The position numbers and the translations under genes were made by a program. A DNA stretch of 33,416 nucleotides, taken from NCBI GenBank assembly GCA_958437935.1, contig CAUBPS010000021.1, positions 1-33,416 on the forward strand, in the 5' to 3' direction. This document shows, in pieces, positions 31,673-33,416 of the stretch (positions within the stretch are counted from its first letter, which is position 1; each line of letters begins with the position of its first letter). The stretch is from an uncultured Collinsella sp. (GTDB lineage Bacteria; Actinomycetota; Coriobacteriia; Coriobacteriales; Coriobacteriaceae). The notes beneath the pieces are model-generated. The model searched no databases and was not told the DNA's origin. It saw nothing but the letters and a program-made list of their open reading frames with translations.

Positions 31673-32677
31673 ATGGCCGCTGTTAAAAAATCGGTATCCG
31701 TTAAGGACGTGGCGCGTCTCGCGGGCGTCTCGGAGCAGACGGTCTCGCGCACCGTGCACGATTCGCCCAGCGTGCGCCCCGAGACCAAGGAGCGCGTGCG
31801 TGCCGCCATGCGCGAGCTTGGCTATCGTCCAAACTTTGCCGGCCGTTCGCTGCGTCGCGGCAAGTTCAAGACCGTCGGTGTCGCCATGTTCAACATTACC
31901 GGTACCGGCAACCTCGACCGTATGGAGGGCTTTGCCGCCGCCGCCGACAAGCACGGCTATGCCATCACCCTTACTAAAGTAGATGGACATCCCTATACCC
32001 TCGAGAGCGCATCGTCACGCATGAGCGCGCTGCCGGTGGATGGCATGGTCGTGATCATGAATCGCATGCCGGCGGACTTTGGCACTTTCGAGCCGCTGCC
32101 CGGCATGCAGACGGTGCTCGTTACCATGCTGGAGCACCCGCTGTGCTCGACGGTCGATAACGACCAGTTCGATTGTTCGCGCCAGGTTGTCGAGTACTTG
32201 CTGGGGCAGGGGCACAAGACCGTGCACTTTATCTCGTGTCCCGAGCGCTCGCTTTCGGGCATGCGGCGCGAGGAAGGCTGGCGCGAGACATTGCGTGCGC
32301 ATGGCATTGAGCCCCCGCAGCTCGTGCGCGGCGATTGGACGGCACAGAGCGGGTATGCTGCCGGTCAGGCTCTGGCGGACGATCCGACCTGTACGGCCAT
32401 TTATGCCTCCAACGATGCCATGGCATATGGCTGCATCCGTGGGCTCGAGTCGCGCGGGAAGCGCGTGCCCCAGGACGTGAGCGTGGTGGGTGTTGATGAC
32501 AGTCTGGGCGACATCGTGCCCGATTGTCGCCTGACTACGGTGCGCTTTGACAACAAGCGCGTCGGCATGTGGGCGGTCGACAAGATTGCCGGCGCCGAGG
32601 GCGTTGAACCCGGTGTGGAGCACATGCTGTTTCCGGGCGTGCTCGTCGAGGGCGATACGGTGCGCGATGTACGCTAG
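31673..32677 (+). CDS. LacI-family regulator of module 3
   Basis: The 334-aa protein has helix-turn-helix at about residues 8-35 (VSVKDVARLAGVSEQTVSRTVHDSPSVRP), hinge YRPNFAGRSLRRGK, and sensor landmarks DNDQFDCSRQVVEYLLGQGHKTV, VRGDWTAQSGYAAG, ASNDAMAYGCIRGLESRGKRVPQDVSVVGVDD and LFPGVLVEGDTVRDV. The recognition helix differs from paralogs 1 and 2 (SEQTVSRTV against SLKTVSRVI and SRQTVSRVV), in line with its different operator. It should control the divergent permease-glycosidase operon and perhaps lacF downstream. The ribosome binding site is weak and overlaps operator 3c. Confidence 0.92.
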   Translation: MAAVKKSVSVKDVARLAGVSEQTVSRTVHDSPSVRPETKERVRAAMRELGYRPNFAGRSLRRGKFKTVGVAMFNITGTGNLDRMEGFAAAADKHGYAITLTKVDGHPYTLESASSRMSALPVDGMVVIMNRMPADFGTFEPLPGMQTVLVTMLEHPLCSTVDNDQFDCSRQVVEYLLGQGHKTVHFISCPERSLSGMRREEGWRETLRAHGIEPPQLVRGDWTAQSGYAAGQALADDPTCTAIYASNDAMAYGCIRGLESRGKRVPQDVSVVGVDDSLGDIVPDCRLTTVRFDNKRVGMWAVDKIAGAEGVEPGVEHMLFPGVLVEGDTVRDVR

Positions 32678-32737
32678 GGCGCGGATCTGTTTGGGTTGCC
32701 GCTAATTGTGTTCGATATTGTTCAAATTGGTTTAAAA

Positions 32738-32767
32738 ACCGTTCACGGGCGAAAAGTGACCGTTCAT
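32738..32767 (+). promoter_or_regulatory. Paired 9-bp direct repeats, LytTR-box-like (lacF)
   Basis: ACCGTTCAC (32738-32746) and ACCGTTCAT (32759-32767), exactly 21 bp apart and in the direction of lacF. Bases between the boxes also resemble those before nagE (CGGGC then AAAA). Confidence 0.55.
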
Positions 32768-32802
32768 AGCTCGAAATTACGTTTTGCGCTGTTCTTTTTT
32801 GT

Positions 32803-32830
32803 TTGAATGTTATTGTTTCTGTCATACACA
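32803..32830 (+). promoter_or_regulatory. Possible lacF promoter
   Basis: TTGAAT, 16 bp, TACACA, matching the arrangement before nagE. Neither hexamer is strong. Confidence 0.4.
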
Positions 32831-32891
32831 ACGCAGCGCGTATGCCCGGACGCGATGCTCTCCATTGGTTCATATGTGAAAGGAACGCAAC

Positions 32892-33230
32892 ATGGCAACC
32901 AAAGAAGAAATCTCGATGGTTGGATTCGAGATTGTCGCATACGCAGGTGACGCCCAGACCGATCTGCTTGCAGCGCTCGATGCTGCTCGCGAGGGTGACT
33001 TTGAGAAGGCCGAGCAGCTGCACAAGGATGCCAGCGATGCGCTCATCGGTGCCCACGACACGCAGACCAAGCTGCTTTCGCAGGAGGCCGGCGGTGGCGA
33101 GATGGAGATGACCTTCATCATGGCTCACGCTCAGGATACCCTCATGACCACTATGATCCTGGAGAAGCAGGCCCGCTTTACCATCGATGCCTACAAGCGC
33201 ATTGCCGAGCTCGAGGCCAAGCTCGCCTAA
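32892..33230 (+). CDS. lacF: Lactose/cellobiose-family PTS EIIA
   Basis: The 112-aa protein is a complete lactose-type EIIA: a three-helix subunit that forms a trimer and passes phosphate from HPr to the EIIB cysteine. The phospho-acceptor is His79 in FIMAHAQDTLMT, with Asp82 at the position of the trimer-axis metal ligand of LacF. It is the only EIIA of this family in the window, while three EIICB permeases lack one, so it is probably shared. AAAGGAA lies before the ATG. It has its own candidate promoter and terminator, so it can be expressed apart from any single module. Confidence 0.95.
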   Translation: MATKEEISMVGFEIVAYAGDAQTDLLAALDAAREGDFEKAEQLHKDASDALIGAHDTQTKLLSQEAGGGEMEMTFIMAHAQDTLMTTMILEKQARFTIDAYKRIAELEAKLA

Positions 33231-33260
33231 CGAGCCCTCACAACCAAGTCCCCTTCCAAA

Positions 33261-33291
33261 AGCTCTGCCGCTACCCGCGGCAGGGCTTTTT
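33261..33291 (+). terminator. Intrinsic terminator of lacF
   Basis: An 11-bp stem (33261-33271/33277-33287, one G-T pair), 5-nt loop, then TTTTT. Confidence 0.88.
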
Positions 33292-33416
33292 CTGTCCTCC
33301 TCCAAGTTGCGGTGAAATAGGGACTGAATAGGGGCTGACGGGCGCAAAACAATCCCTATTCTAGTCATTGGGTGTTCCTATAGTTTTGTCAACCGCCGGG
33401 GCTACTCCCGGTAGGG
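33292..33416. other. Non-coding end of window
   Basis: No gene is visible. AATAGGG (from 33327) and CCCTATT (33354-33360) could pair across about 20 bases. ATAGTTTTGTCAA near 33378 recalls the outer end of the inverted-repeat element at 13835-13986, but the match is short and the window ends. Confidence 0.3.

Overview
The window is GC-rich, densely packed actinobacterial DNA. It most resembles a gut Coriobacteriia genome, probably Collinsella or a relative. This is an inference from gene content (several lactose-family PTS permeases with GH1 phospho-glycosidases, long-form HPF, DegV, NAD-type isocitrate dehydrogenase family, SurA-like membrane protein) and from codon style; no rRNA or marker gene is present to prove it.

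Layout. (1) 1-8127, housekeeping: a promoter drives a long, heavily self-complementary leader or ncRNA (about 157-475) that runs into a solute-binding lipoprotein gene. It is followed by the ribosome hibernation factor (raiA/hpf), a DegV lipid-binding protein, a run of four genes (hydroxyacid dehydrogenase with a His/Cys-rich tail, small membrane protein, HEAT-like protein, isocitrate dehydrogenase family enzyme) and a SurA-like membrane-anchored protein. (2) 8128-12951, amino-sugar use: a GlcNAc-type PTS permease, a GntR/UTRA regulator, NagA and a YhcH-family protein, with matching operators upstream of the permease and the regulator. (3) 13018-16291: tRNA-Thr(CGT), an orphan mannose-family EIIB whose active-site His is Tyr, a 152-bp inverted-repeat element, galM and a divergent DeoR regulator, and a dense cluster of a 12-bp motif. 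(4) 16331-17646: a Fic-domain protein with a 29-bp perfect inverted-repeat operator. (5) 17705-33291: three paralogous beta-glycoside modules. Each has a plus-strand LacI regulator divergent from a minus-strand operon of a lactose-family EIICB and a GH1 6-phospho-beta-glycosidase. A single lactose-type EIIA gene at the end probably serves all three permeases.

How it works together: the permeases import and phosphorylate beta-glycosides, the GH1 enzymes cleave the 6-phosphates, GalM may interconvert released anomers, and NagE/NagA handle GlcNAc. Each LacI paralog has its own variant of one operator core. Four sugar promoters also carry a pair of 9-bp direct repeats exactly 21 bp apart, of the form bound by LytTR regulators.

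The most unusual signals are nine 57-bp palindromes in three arrays with 80-81 bp spacing, each array just beyond the 3' end of a glycoside operon; the long structured RNA near raiA; the shared direct-repeat boxes; and perfect hairpins without a U-tract between the two genes of all three glycoside operons.
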